This document shows positions 8,287-19,360 of a DNA stretch of 64,000 nt, one piece after another; position 1 is the first letter of the stretch, and every line of letters starts with the position of its first letter. Made by a program: the position numbers and the translations under genes. Below the pieces are notes generated by a model. That model saw only the letters and a program-made list of their open reading frames with translations. It made no database searches and was not told where the DNA came from. Origin of the DNA: Actinomycetales bacterium (GTDB lineage Bacteria > Actinomycetota > Actinomycetes > Actinomycetales > Dermatophilaceae); contig JADJVI010000055.1 of NCBI GenBank assembly GCA_016710645.1, forward strand, positions 17,251-81,250. The letters run 5' to 3'.

Positions 8287-9843
8287 ATGAGCACACCGAT
8301 AGCGGCCTCGGATCTGACCTGGCTGCTCATGGACCGTGGCAACAATCTCATGCACGTCCATGGCCTGCTGACCCTGCAGGCCACGCCGGACTGGGACTTC
8401 GTCCGCAAAGCGGTCTTCGACCGGGTCGTGTCCAAGTACCGGGTCCTCAGCCAGGTGCCCGTCAAGCGAGGTCGGCACTGGACCTGGGAGGACGACGTCG
8501 ACTTCTCGCTCGATCGGCACGTCTTCCGGGTCGAGCTGCCAGACAGCCGCTACGAAACCCTGCAGGATTACATCTCCTCGCAGTTCTCCCTGCCGTTCGA
8601 CCGATCTCACCCGATCTGGGATATGCAGCTCATTGTCGGCCCCGACGACGACCGCGCGGTCTTCCTCACCAGGTTCCACCATGGGCTCGGCGACGGCATC
8701 CGGCTGGTCCAGTTGCTCCTGGGCATTTGCGAAGGCGCGGGCGAACACGCCACTCCGACCGTCGTAGGTCTCAACAAGGACGGGGGTCCGAGCGGACCGC
8801 TGGACGTCGTCGTGCACCTGGCCGAGACGACCGTCAAGGACGGGCTCGACGTTCTCGCCCACAGCCGTGAGTTGGCACGAGACCTCACCCACGGGGTCAT
8901 CGCGGCACTCGACCCAACCGCTCTGCCGCGCCATGTCGAGACGGCCTTCGAATTCGTCAAGCATCCGGTCAAGCTCCTGGATGCGCTCACGTCCTACAGC
9001 TCCGAGGACAACGAGGTCACCAACTCCTGGCGTGAGATCGGTCGGCTACTGCTGTCCGAGAAGGCCGATGCCGAGGCGTGGAGCGGGCATCCGCAGAAGG
9101 CCAAATCGGTGGCCTGGAGCGCCGGAATCGACCTCGGAGACGTCAAGGCGATCGCCACGGCATACGAGGGCACCGTCAACGACGTCCTCATGTCGGCGGT
9201 CTCGTTGGCCCTCAGCGACTACCTGCGCGAGCGCGGGGTGCACGACATCCATGACCTGGCGTGGATGATGCCGGTGTCCCTGCAGCCGATCGACGGCGAG
9301 TTGCCCGACACCCTCGGCAATCATTTCGCCGTCGTGCTCTTCTCGATGCCGTTGGGGATCGAGGACCCGGCCGAACTCATCGCTGAAGTCCACGAACGCA
9401 CCACGCGGCTCAAGCACAGCGCCGAGCCGATCGTCGCCTTCGGAGTCCAGCAGGTCATCGCCGAGGCTCCCAAGAAGGTCGCCCGTGGCATCACGGACTT
9501 CTTCTCGCGCAAGACGATCGGCCAACTGAGCAATGTGCCCGGACCGCGCGCCCAACTGCGCTTTGCCGGCATACCGGTGGAGTCCGTGTGTGCCTTCGTT
9601 CCCACCTCGGGCGACCAGCCGATCGGCATCTGCGTGTTCAGCTACAACGGGTCGGTGGCTGTTGGCGTCTCGGGCGACAGCCGGATGATCCCCGACCCCG
9701 ACCACATCAGCCGTGGCGTCGGGCAGCACGTCGAGCGCTTGCTGGCGGCGGCCACCGCGCATACCGCATCGACGTCAACTCCTGCGCTTGCGATGAACTC
9801 CGCTCTTCCCACGTCCGCACCCACCTCGCCACAAGGGGCCTGA
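8287..9843 (+). CDS. Wax ester synthase / diacylglycerol O-acyltransferase (WS/DGAT)
   Basis: A 518-residue bifunctional acyltransferase. The catalytic HHxxxDG motif is intact as HHGLGDG at about residues 132-138. The second family region NDVLMSAVSLALSDYL and the late LSNVPGP motif are both present. The enzyme joins acyl-CoA to a fatty alcohol or diacylglycerol, making wax esters or triacylglycerol at the membrane or lipid-body surface. About 25 residues rich in Thr/Ser/Ala/Pro extend the C terminus. ATG at 8287 with an AAAGG box upstream. The stop is 5 bp from the next ATG, so it is almost certainly cotranscribed with the reductase-like gene, a partner that could supply the alcohol. Confidence 0.9.
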   Translation: MSTPIAASDLTWLLMDRGNNLMHVHGLLTLQATPDWDFVRKAVFDRVVSKYRVLSQVPVKRGRHWTWEDDVDFSLDRHVFRVELPDSRYETLQDYISSQFSLPFDRSHPIWDMQLIVGPDDDRAVFLTRFHHGLGDGIRLVQLLLGICEGAGEHATPTVVGLNKDGGPSGPLDVVVHLAETTVKDGLDVLAHSRELARDLTHGVIAALDPTALPRHVETAFEFVKHPVKLLDALTSYSSEDNEVTNSWREIGRLLLSEKADAEAWSGHPQKAKSVAWSAGIDLGDVKAIATAYEGTVNDVLMSAVSLALSDYLRERGVHDIHDLAWMMPVSLQPIDGELPDTLGNHFAVVLFSMPLGIEDPAELIAEVHERTTRLKHSAEPIVAFGVQQVIAEAPKKVARGITDFFSRKTIGQLSNVPGPRAQLRFAGIPVESVCAFVPTSGDQPIGICVFSYNGSVAVGVSGDSRMIPDPDHISRGVGQHVERLLAAATAHTASTSTPALAMNSALPTSAPTSPQGA

Positions 9844-9848
9844 CCCGT

Positions 9849-11912
9849 ATGCCGCGCCGCTCCCGTCTCGTCGTTGTCAACATCACCTTGCAGTCGGGAG
9901 AGTGGGACTTCGACGAGGTCGTCACCTTCGCCGGCCGCAAGTTCCGCCTGGTGCGAATCGGGACGAGCGGTGACCTCAAGGAGGCCGAGCGGCTGGTCTG
10001 GCAGTGGTCGCTCAAGAGCGACGCGATCGCGGTGACGGGTGTCCGCGAGGCGGCCTCGGCGGGGCTCTACGACGGCGACGTGAGCGCCATCCACGACCTG
10101 TTGCGCACAACTGCTCGGGTCCCGGTCCGAGACGGTGCAGTGTTGGCGAATGTGTTGCAGGAGTGGGCTATTCGCCATGTGCAACGCGAATATCCGGGCT
10201 ACTTCAGCAATGCTCGCACGGTGGTGCTGGAGGGCAGCCACCACGAGCGTGCCATCGCCGTCCTGCGCGAGTTCACCGACAACATCGAATTCGTCGACCC
10301 AACCAAGCGGGTCGGGGTGCCCACTGCCCTGGCCGTCAACCCGTTCACGTCGAAGGCCGCCGAGGCGGGCGTCCTGGCCTGGCGCATGACTCCGGATCTG
10401 ATCAAGGCGCGCACGTCCGGGCCGGTGGCATGGATGAGTGACCGCTTGGCCCATCGGGCGGCCCGGGACGCCGACGTCATTGTCGGCAGCTACTCCGAGT
10501 TGATCCGGTTCGGGATCGAGGACCTCTCCGGCAAGACCGTCATCACCAACGCGGTGTCCGAAGCACGACTGGCCGAGCTCGGGCGGCGCGGGGTGGACCT
10601 CGTCATTGACGCGACGCCGCAACCGTTCGCCTTCATGGCCGTGACGGCGATGTTCGAAGCGATGGCTGCCGCCCTGCATACCGAAGACCGCGAGCTGACC
10701 ACCGACGACCTGCTCGACCTCATCCAAGAAGCCGAGCTGACCCCGCGGCTGCTGCGGCCCAATGGCGACAAACGCAAGAGCCGGTTCGCGTTCGTCATCC
10801 ACCCGCTCTCGCAGCAGTACTTCAAGAATGTCGAGCCGCTGCGCGCGATCACCAAGGTGCCCGGCATGGTCGGCGTGGTGGAGAAGGCGATGGCCTATGC
10901 CCCGCCGTTCGTCTACAGCCACGTCACCGGGATTACCTCGCCGACCGGTGCCGAGGCCGAGGGCTGGCTCATCACCGTGGGCGGCACGCCCAAGGAGATG
11001 TTGGGACACAGCCCCGAGTTCACCTACTCCCGGCTATTGGAAGCCGCTGACCTGGCCAAGAAGCTCGGCGCCCAGGTGATGGGGCTCGGAGCTTTCACCA
11101 AGGTCGTTGGTGATGCCGGTGTCACGGTAGCCAAGCGGGCGCCGCTGCCGGTCACGACGGGCAACAGTTACAGCGCCTCCGGGGCGTTGTGGGCGGCCCA
11201 CGACGCCATGGCCAAACTCGGCATCGCCGAGCCTGGCGAGGACGGGATCATCCACGGCAAGGCGATGGTCGTCGGTGCGACGGGCGCGATCGGGTCGGTG
11301 TGCGCGCGGTTGCTGGCCCTGGTGACCGATGAGCTCTGGCTGGTCTCCCCGGAGACGGCCAAATTGCTGGCCATCAAGCACGAGATCGAGCAGGAGAACC
11401 CCCGAGCGGTCGTCAATGTCGCCGGAAATCCGGGGGAGGCGCTGGGGGAGATGGACCTCATCGTCACGGCCACATCGGCGGCCGGCAACCGGGTGCTGGA
11501 CATTATGAAGGTCAAGCCGGGCTGCGTCATCACCGACGTTGCGCGTCCCTTGGACATGTCGGCCGAGGACGTTGCCAAGCGCCCCGATGTGCTGGTCATC
11601 GAGTCGGGCGAGGTTGACCTCCCCGGCGATGTCCACATGCGAGACATCGGTCTGCCTCCCGGTGTGGCCTACGCCTGCCTGGCCGAGACGGTGGTGCTTG
11701 CCCTGGAGGGGCGGTACGAGACGTTCACCGTCGGGCGCAGCATCGAGTGGCCCAAGGTCAAGGAGATCTACCAGCTCGGACTCAAGCACGGTATGAAGCT
11801 CGCGACGATCTCCGGCGTCAAGGGCGTCTACACCGATGCCGACTTCGCCCGGGTGCGGGAGGCTGCTCTCGCCGCGCGCGAGAGGGCCACGTCGAGCCCT
11901 CAAGGGGCATAG
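9849..11912 (+). CDS. Large NAD(P)-binding protein with C-terminal acyl-ACP-reductase-like domain
   Basis: A 687-residue protein. The C-terminal ~330 residues resemble cyanobacterial long-chain acyl-ACP reductase (AAR): GLGAFTKVV, then PVTTGNSYSASG (about 432-443), a Rossmann motif VVGATGAIGSVCARLL (about 472-487), and a late CLAETVVLALEGRYETFTVGR segment match AAR in order. AAR reduces acyl thioesters to fatty aldehydes with NADPH. The N-terminal ~350 residues (starting RRSRLVVVNITLQSGEWDFDE) I do not recognise; they include repeated predicted alpha/beta stretches such as VDLVIDATPQPFAFMAV. The neighbouring WS/DGAT, SDR and ALDH make aldehyde/alcohol supply for wax esters the best guess. ATG at 9849 lies 5 bp after the WS/DGAT stop. 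Exact substrate is unproven. Confidence 0.65.
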   Translation: MPRRSRLVVVNITLQSGEWDFDEVVTFAGRKFRLVRIGTSGDLKEAERLVWQWSLKSDAIAVTGVREAASAGLYDGDVSAIHDLLRTTARVPVRDGAVLANVLQEWAIRHVQREYPGYFSNARTVVLEGSHHERAIAVLREFTDNIEFVDPTKRVGVPTALAVNPFTSKAAEAGVLAWRMTPDLIKARTSGPVAWMSDRLAHRAARDADVIVGSYSELIRFGIEDLSGKTVITNAVSEARLAELGRRGVDLVIDATPQPFAFMAVTAMFEAMAAALHTEDRELTTDDLLDLIQEAELTPRLLRPNGDKRKSRFAFVIHPLSQQYFKNVEPLRAITKVPGMVGVVEKAMAYAPPFVYSHVTGITSPTGAEAEGWLITVGGTPKEMLGHSPEFTYSRLLEAADLAKKLGAQVMGLGAFTKVVGDAGVTVAKRAPLPVTTGNSYSASGALWAAHDAMAKLGIAEPGEDGIIHGKAMVVGATGAIGSVCARLLALVTDELWLVSPETAKLLAIKHEIEQENPRAVVNVAGNPGEALGEMDLIVTATSAAGNRVLDIMKVKPGCVITDVARPLDMSAEDVAKRPDVLVIESGEVDLPGDVHMRDIGLPPGVAYACLAETVVLALEGRYETFTVGRSIEWPKVKEIYQLGLKHGMKLATISGVKGVYTDADFARVREAALAARERATSSPQGA

Positions 11913-11968
11913 CGACAAAGGACACATCGCCGCGTCGCCGTGGCGTGGGCTGGCGTGTCAGGATGATG

Positions 11969-11982
11969 TTACTGAGCAGTAA
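11969..11982. promoter_or_regulatory. Operator-like palindrome upstream of the SDR gene
   Basis: TTACTG-AG-CAGTAA is a perfect 6-2-6 inverted repeat. Its right end overlaps the AAGGAG ribosome binding site (11981-11986) of the SDR gene, so a bound repressor would block transcription or early elongation. It pairs with the similar site at 8101-8114, suggesting a shared TetR-type regulator of the lipid cluster. Inference from sequence only. Confidence 0.5.
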
Positions 11983-11991
11983 GGAGTCGTC

Positions 11992-12840
11992 GTGAAGTCG
12001 GTCCAGGGTAAGAACGTCCTCGTCACCGGCGCCGCCATGGGCATGGGGCGGCTGTTCGCGGAGCGGGCCATCGCCGAAGGTGCGGCCCATGTCGTGCTGT
12101 GGGACCTGCAGGAGGAGCGGCTTAACCAGACGCTTGCCGAGCTGGCCGACGCTGCGGCCGCACACGGGGTGACGCTCAGCGGCTTCATCGTCGACGTCAG
12201 TGATCTCGACGACGTCAAGGTCAGCGCCGACGCGGTGCGCGCCGACATCGGCCACGTCGACGTCCTGGTCAACAATGCCGGCGTGGTGCGCGGCAACACC
12301 TACTTCTGGGAGTCCGACTCCACCAAGGACACCAAACTCACCGTCGACGTCAACACCCTCGCGCCGATGTATGTCGCCCGCGAGTTCCTCCCAGGCATGA
12401 TCGCAAACAGTGCCGACTGCCGGGTGCTCAACCTCTCCTCGGCCGCCGGCTTCACGCCCAACCCCCGGATGGCCGTGTATGCCGCGTCCAAGTGGGCGGT
12501 CATCGGCTGGTCCGACTCGGTGCGCCTAGAGCTCAAGCAGGCCGGCATCGCGCACGTCATGGTGACCACGGTCTGCCCCTACTACGTCAACACGGGGATG
12601 TTCGCCGGAGCCAAATCGGCGCCGCTGCTGCCGATCCTCGAGCCCGACCACGTCGTCGACGAGGCATGGAAGGGTATGCTCGCCGGCTCGCCGTTCGTCA
12701 TCCTGCCCAAGACCGTCGTGCTCAGCGAGGTGCTCAAGGGCCTGGTGCCAATCGGTGTCCGCGACTTCATCGCCGACAACATCATCGGGGTCTATCACAC
12801 GATGGAAGACTTCACGGGCAGGACTGAGTCGAAGGCGTGA
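11992..12840 (+). CDS. Short-chain dehydrogenase/reductase (SDR)
   Basis: A 282-residue classical SDR. Seen: cofactor motif TGAAMGMG at residues 12-19, NNAG at 94-97, the catalytic Ser in NLSS near 150, and YxxxK as Y163-A-A-S-K167. Acidic Asp at the end of the second strand (VVLWD) suggests NAD(H) preference. It probably oxidises or reduces a hydroxyl/carbonyl on a lipid-like substrate; by context it could reduce fatty aldehyde to alcohol. GTG start at 11992 has a clear AAGGAG box 5 bases before. Its stop overlaps the next gene's GTG by 4 bp, and it is preceded by its own operator-like palindrome. Confidence 0.85.
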   Translation: MKSVQGKNVLVTGAAMGMGRLFAERAIAEGAAHVVLWDLQEERLNQTLAELADAAAAHGVTLSGFIVDVSDLDDVKVSADAVRADIGHVDVLVNNAGVVRGNTYFWESDSTKDTKLTVDVNTLAPMYVAREFLPGMIANSADCRVLNLSSAAGFTPNPRMAVYAASKWAVIGWSDSVRLELKQAGIAHVMVTTVCPYYVNTGMFAGAKSAPLLPILEPDHVVDEAWKGMLAGSPFVILPKTVVLSEVLKGLVPIGVRDFIADNIIGVYHTMEDFTGRTESKA

Positions 12841-13724
12841 CCAGCACGGTTGGAGGCAAGAGGGTGGGCCGCGCCTACCGGGTGCCGGTCTCTTACGGTG
12901 CCAACCTTTTCGCCCAGGAATACCTCCCCGACGCCGGTGCCCAGGTGTCGGGGCCGACGGTTGTCCTCGCCCATGGCTGGTGCATGGACCACTCCAGTTG
13001 GCACCGCGTGATCGACTCGCTGCTGCGCCGGCTCCCGGTGCGCATCGTCACCTATGACCAACGCGGTCATGGCAAGTCGACGATGGGGGTCGAGCACGAT
13101 CCGAGCGTCCGCATCCTCGGCGACGACCTCGCCGAGGTCATCGACGCCACGACTCCGGAGGGCTCGCTCATCCTGGTCGGCCACTCGATGGGCGGCATGT
13201 CGGTCATGGCGTATGCCGGTCTGCAAGGGGCGAGCTTCACCGACCGGGTTCGCGGTGTGGTCCTGGCCTCGACGGCCGCGTCCATCGAAGGTCGCGATCC
13301 GGTGCCGCTGGAAACGCTCATCATGGCGGTCGCGTCGCGAGCACCCGGCATACCGCCGCGGTTGTTGGTGCCGCGGCTGGTGCAGGGGCGGTTGCTCTTC
13401 GGCAACCGCGCCGATCGCGAGGATGTCGCGCACGCGATCGACCAGATCAAGCGGACCAAGATGCCGACGATCGGGCGGTTCTTCTACGCGATCTCGCAGC
13501 ACAACGAGGCCGAGTCGCTGACCCACTTCGTGCGGGTGCCGACGCACATCATCAGCGGCGACCACGATCGCCTCATCCCGGTGATCTATGCCGAGGCATT
13601 GCGCGATCACATCCCCACCTCGCACCTGCGGGTGTTGCCAGGGGTGGGTCACATGACGCCTTACGAAGCGGTCGAGGTCATCGTCGACGCCGTCCTCGAC
13701 CTCATCGAGACCACGTCCGACTGA
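12837..13724 (+). CDS. Alpha/beta-fold hydrolase
   Basis: A 295-residue hydrolase. It has an oxyanion-hole segment VVLAHGWCMDHSSW, the early YDQRGHGKS motif, a nucleophile elbow GHSMGG (Ser near residue 118), a late Asp in ISGDHDRLIP and a catalytic His in GVGHMTPYE. It probably cleaves an ester or lactone; in this cluster an ester or acyl lipid is a reasonable guess. GTG at 12837 overlaps the SDR stop (GTGA), so the two are coupled. No signal peptide; cytoplasmic. The length and triad are normal for the family. Confidence 0.85.
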   Translation: MTSTVGGKRVGRAYRVPVSYGANLFAQEYLPDAGAQVSGPTVVLAHGWCMDHSSWHRVIDSLLRRLPVRIVTYDQRGHGKSTMGVEHDPSVRILGDDLAEVIDATTPEGSLILVGHSMGGMSVMAYAGLQGASFTDRVRGVVLASTAASIEGRDPVPLETLIMAVASRAPGIPPRLLVPRLVQGRLLFGNRADREDVAHAIDQIKRTKMPTIGRFFYAISQHNEAESLTHFVRVPTHIISGDHDRLIPVIYAEALRDHIPTSHLRVLPGVGHMTPYEAVEVIVDAVLDLIETTSD

Positions 13725-13805
13725 CGCTCACCCTGCGCACGGCTCGCCTCGACAAGCGTCGGGGTATGCCGTGCAGCTCGCCTCCCGCTGCCACCGGTGG
13801 ATGCC

Positions 13806-14200
13806 TCAGCGTTCGCTTTCTCGCGGCGTCACCAGATGCACGGTCAGACCGTTGATGCCAGCGAAGCCACCAGGATTGGCGGTGTACAACGGCAGGCCTT
13901 GCGAGATCGCGACAGCAGCGATGAGCGCGTCGTAGGCGCGGGCAGCCGGTTTGCGTCCAGCGCTACGCAACGATGCAGCGACCGATCCGAAAGTGCGCGC
14001 GGCCGTCGCATCGAAGGGAAGAGGGTCGAAATCCGCTTCGACGTGTAGCAGGTGAAGCTGCCGGGCCCGCCTCTTCTGCTCGGTCTTGGCGACGAGCGGG
14101 CCGACGGAGAGCTCTGCCAGCGTGACCGCACAGACGAGCGGCTCGGCGGGCAGACTGCTGGGGTCGAGCTCAGCGATGTCGATGACGGTGTCGGCAACAT
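13806..14200 (-). pseudogene. PIN-domain (VapC-like) toxin gene, frameshifted near its start
   Basis: Reading the minus strand gives a PIN-domain protein of ~125 residues: an early DTVIDIAELDP (canonical DTSVxI), then VTLAELSVGPL with the conserved Glu, and RAYDALIAAVAISQGLPLYT with the conserved Asp near the C terminus. VapC-type PIN proteins are Mg2+-dependent RNases. The frame has no ATG/GTG/TTG before the conserved Asp; the natural ATG (14198-14200) is in another frame, one base off, and one residue of the DTSV motif is missing. A small deletion near 14180-14195 therefore breaks the gene. Because the flanking 50 kb shows no other such indel, this is probably genuine decay. Last gene of a minus-strand toxin-antitoxin island. 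Confidence 0.65.
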
Positions 14201-14226
14201 TCTCGCCGTAGCGGGGAACACGCTGC

Positions 14227-14243
14227 GTCGCGCTTATCGCGAC
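14227..14243. repeat. Perfect inverted repeat between the two toxin genes
   Basis: GTCGCG-CTTAT-CGCGAC, 6-bp arms and a 5-base loop, sits in the 46-bp gap between the small toxin-like gene and the PIN gene. It might be an operator or a processing/termination hairpin. Confidence 0.35.
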
Positions 14244-14246
14244 AGA

Positions 14247-14490
14247 TCAGGGCAACAGGTCCCAAAGATGCCTTCGCGCGGGCATCGCGTGAATCACCAT
14301 CTCGTGGCCGGTCTCAAAGATGAGCACGACGGTCTCAAGGAGGCGCCCGTTGGTGTCGAAGCCGAGGCGGAGCTGGCGGCGCGGCCGGTCATCCTCGTCA
14401 TCCAATGGCTCGATCCACAGCGACCAGTCGGCAGCTTGCAGCGCATCTTCCTGGCTGACCCCATGCTTGGGCGCTCGGGTGAATCTTCAC
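14247..14490 (-). pseudogene. Small toxin-like gene paired with an RHH antitoxin, frameshifted
   Basis: The minus strand encodes KHGVSQEDALQAADWSLW, then LDDEDDRPRRQLRLGFDTN, a strongly hydrophobic strand, and EMVIHAMPARRHLWDLLP before the stop. This is the pattern of small (~80-residue) toxins found beside RHH antitoxins in actinobacteria. The expected GTG start (14488-14490) overlaps the antitoxin stop as GTGA and begins VKIHPSA, but one base is missing or extra around 14465-14472, so the body is in another frame. Either decay or a sequencing error; the neighbouring PIN gene shows the same kind of damage, favouring decay. Toxin class is not certain. Confidence 0.55.
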
Positions 14491-14732
14491 GCCGCAAAGT
14501 GCGCAAGCGCGCGACGGATTGCCTCAGAGCGGCTGACCTTCTCTCGGTCAGCCACGACATCCAAGGCCGCCAGTTCGTCAACGGTGAGCCTAACCGCCAC
14601 GACCTGCATGGGCTGGGCGCCTCGACCGGGGCGGCCCCGACCGCGACGCTTGAGCTCCTCGACGTCGTAACCAGCCTCAGCCTCGTCGGCCCACTGCTGG
14701 ATCTGTTCCTGGGTGATCTCGTCCTCCCGCAC
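14487..14732 (-). CDS. Ribbon-helix-helix (CopG-like) antitoxin
   Basis: An 81-residue protein. N-terminal acidic helix (TQEQIQQWADEAEAGYDVEELKRR), then a basic Gly-rich linker, then the RHH unit VVAVRLTVDELAALDVVAD followed by the second helix REKVSRSEAIRRAL. This is the DNA-binding antitoxin layout: RHH dimers bind the operon's own promoter and the other end sheds onto the toxin. The frame is intact, unlike the two toxin genes after it. It starts 16 bp downstream of an AT-rich patch (TTTTCGTTTACGATATTTTCG on the minus strand, read in pieces), the most AT-rich spot nearby and a likely promoter. Confidence 0.75.
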   Translation of the reverse strand: MREDEITQEQIQQWADEAEAGYDVEELKRRGRGRPGRGAQPMQVVAVRLTVDELAALDVVADREKVSRSEAIRRALAHFAA

Positions 14733-14811
14733 GAAAATATCGTAAACGAAAACGGACGGGCGCGGGAAGGCTTCTGATCACGAATCCCGCGGATCGGCAT
14801 GAGCCGCAAGC

Positions 14812-15477
14812 TCACCAGCCGCGGGCGCGCCATTCGCCGAGGTGGGGGCGCTCGCGCCCCAGCACGGTGTCGTCGCCATGGCCGGGATAGATCCAGGTCT
14901 GGTCGTCGTACACGTCGAAAATCCGCTCCACCACATCGGTGTACAGCTGGTCAAAGGACTGTCCGGGCTGCTTGGTGTTGCCGACGCCACCCGGAAACAA
15001 CGAGTCGCCGGTGATCAGGTGGGTGATCCCCGACGGGTCGGCATAGGCCAGCGCGATGCCGCCTTCGGTGTGCCCGCGCAGGTGAATGACGTCGAAGGTG
15101 AGGGCACCGACATCGAGCTGATCCCCATGCCCCAGTCGGTAGGTCGGAGCCAGCGGAAGGGCATCGGCATCCTCCTCGCCGGCCAGGGTGGGTGCGCCGG
15201 ACCACTGCGCCAGGTCGACCAGGGCCTGGACGTGGTCGGGATGACGGTGCGTGGTGAGGATGCCGTCCAGCCGACCCGATCCTTCGAGCACGAACGCCTC
15301 CAGACGTTCCCGCTGCGCGGCAGCGTCGATGAGCAACTGGTGTCCCGTCTCCCGGCAGGTCAGCAGGTAGGCGTTGTTGTCGAACGGTCCGACGCTGCAC
15401 TTGCGGATCGTCAACGCGTCGAGCTCCCGCACGGCCGAGGGGCCGCCGGGGGTGACCTGACCGGCATACGAGGGCAT
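14812..15477 (-). CDS. Metallo-beta-lactamase-fold hydrolase, glyoxalase II-like
   Basis: A 221-residue MBL-fold enzyme. Metal ligands: T-H77-R-H79-P-D81-H82 (HxHxDH variant), the second-site His in LRGHTEGGIA, Asp in ITGDSLFPGG and the last His in YPGHGDDT. It probably hydrolyses a thioester or similar small substrate with Zn/Fe, as glyoxalase II-type or persulfide dioxygenase-type proteins do; a sulphur-related role is not shown. Cytoplasmic. It lies only 3 bp from the stop of the mycothiol-type isomerase on the same strand, so the pair is likely an operon and a mycothiol-linked substrate is conceivable. Confidence 0.8.
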   Translation of the reverse strand: MPSYAGQVTPGGPSAVRELDALTIRKCSVGPFDNNAYLLTCRETGHQLLIDAAAQRERLEAFVLEGSGRLDGILTTHRHPDHVQALVDLAQWSGAPTLAGEEDADALPLAPTYRLGHGDQLDVGALTFDVIHLRGHTEGGIALAYADPSGITHLITGDSLFPGGVGNTKQPGQSFDQLYTDVVERIFDVYDDQTWIYPGHGDDTVLGRERPHLGEWRARGW

Positions 15478-15480
15478 CGT

Positions 15481-16191
15481 TCACGATCCTTTCGGGAGCT
15501 CGGGAAGGGGGCCGCCCTGGCACTGCACCCCATCGGTGAGCCCGCGCGCCAGCCACCCCAGCAGCGCAGCGCGCGAACCACTGAGGTATGCCGTCCGGTC
15601 ACCTGCCAGCGCGATGTCACCGACGACGTACTCGTCGCCCTCGTCGGTACGCAGGATCATCGGCGGCGCGGTGGGATCGGCCGAGAGGTGCCCCACCTCG
15701 TCGCCGAGGAAATCAGCGACGAGAGCCGCCGGCACGTCGTGGAAGGAGTAGCCGGCCAGCAGGTCGACGTGGTGGTAGACGACCTCGCGTAACCGTCGGG
15801 TGGCCAGGCCCGACGCTCGGTCGCTGACCCCACCCCGCACCGTGAGGGGCGTGGCGTCGTCGGCGGGGCTGAGCGCCCGAGCGCCCAAGCCCAACCAGGT
15901 GCTCGCATTGCGGATGTCGTCGCGCAGCGTCGACATCGACCGCCCTGATCCGGCCTCGATGGCGTCATTGCGGGCCTGGGCGCTGGCATACATCGGGGTC
16001 TCGACCTTGGTCACGGCCCAGGTGACCAGGTTGCCCAGGCCCTCGGCGTTGCGCGCGATGTGGGTGAGTACGTGCCCGCGGGTCCAGCCCTCGCACAGTG
16101 ACGGCTCGAACTGCGCGCCCTCCGGCAGCGACTCGACGGTCGCGATGAGCGCGTCGGTCGCCTCGGCCACGTCGTCCCAGGTGTGCCTCAT
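15481..16191 (-). CDS. Maleylpyruvate isomerase-family, mycothiol-dependent enzyme
   Basis: A 236-residue protein starting [20 protein letters not shown]. It has the DinB/MDMPI helical domain with conserved [21 protein letters not shown] (metal-binding His and the GHVLTH motif) and a later [12 protein letters not shown]. Family members use mycothiol, the actinobacterial thiol, in isomerase or transferase reactions; the C-terminal part is the usual small MDMPI_C-like domain. The frame is open further upstream, but the ATG at 16191 matches the family N terminus. Divergent from uvrA across about 100 bp; operon with the MBL hydrolase. Confidence 0.8.
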   Translation of the reverse strand: MRHTWDDVAEATDALIATVESLPEGAQFEPSLCEGWTRGHVLTHIARNAEGLGNLVTWAVTKVETPMYASAQARNDAIEAGSGRSMSTLRDDIRNASTWLGLGARALSPADDATPLTVRGGVSDRASGLATRRLREVVYHHVDLLAGYSFHDVPAALVADFLGDEVGHLSADPTAPPMILRTDEGDEYVVGDIALAGDRTAYLSGSRAALLGWLARGLTDGVQCQGGPLPELPKGS

Positions 16192-16291
16192 GAGGGCACC
16201 GTACCCGCGGGGAGGCTGCACGGCATACGAAGGCCGGGGCATTTCTAGTGCGTGGGCAGGGGTGTCGGTGGTGGCACTTAGGCTGTCCCTC

Positions 16292-19356
<3,065 letters not shown>

Positions 19357-19360
<4 letters not shown>

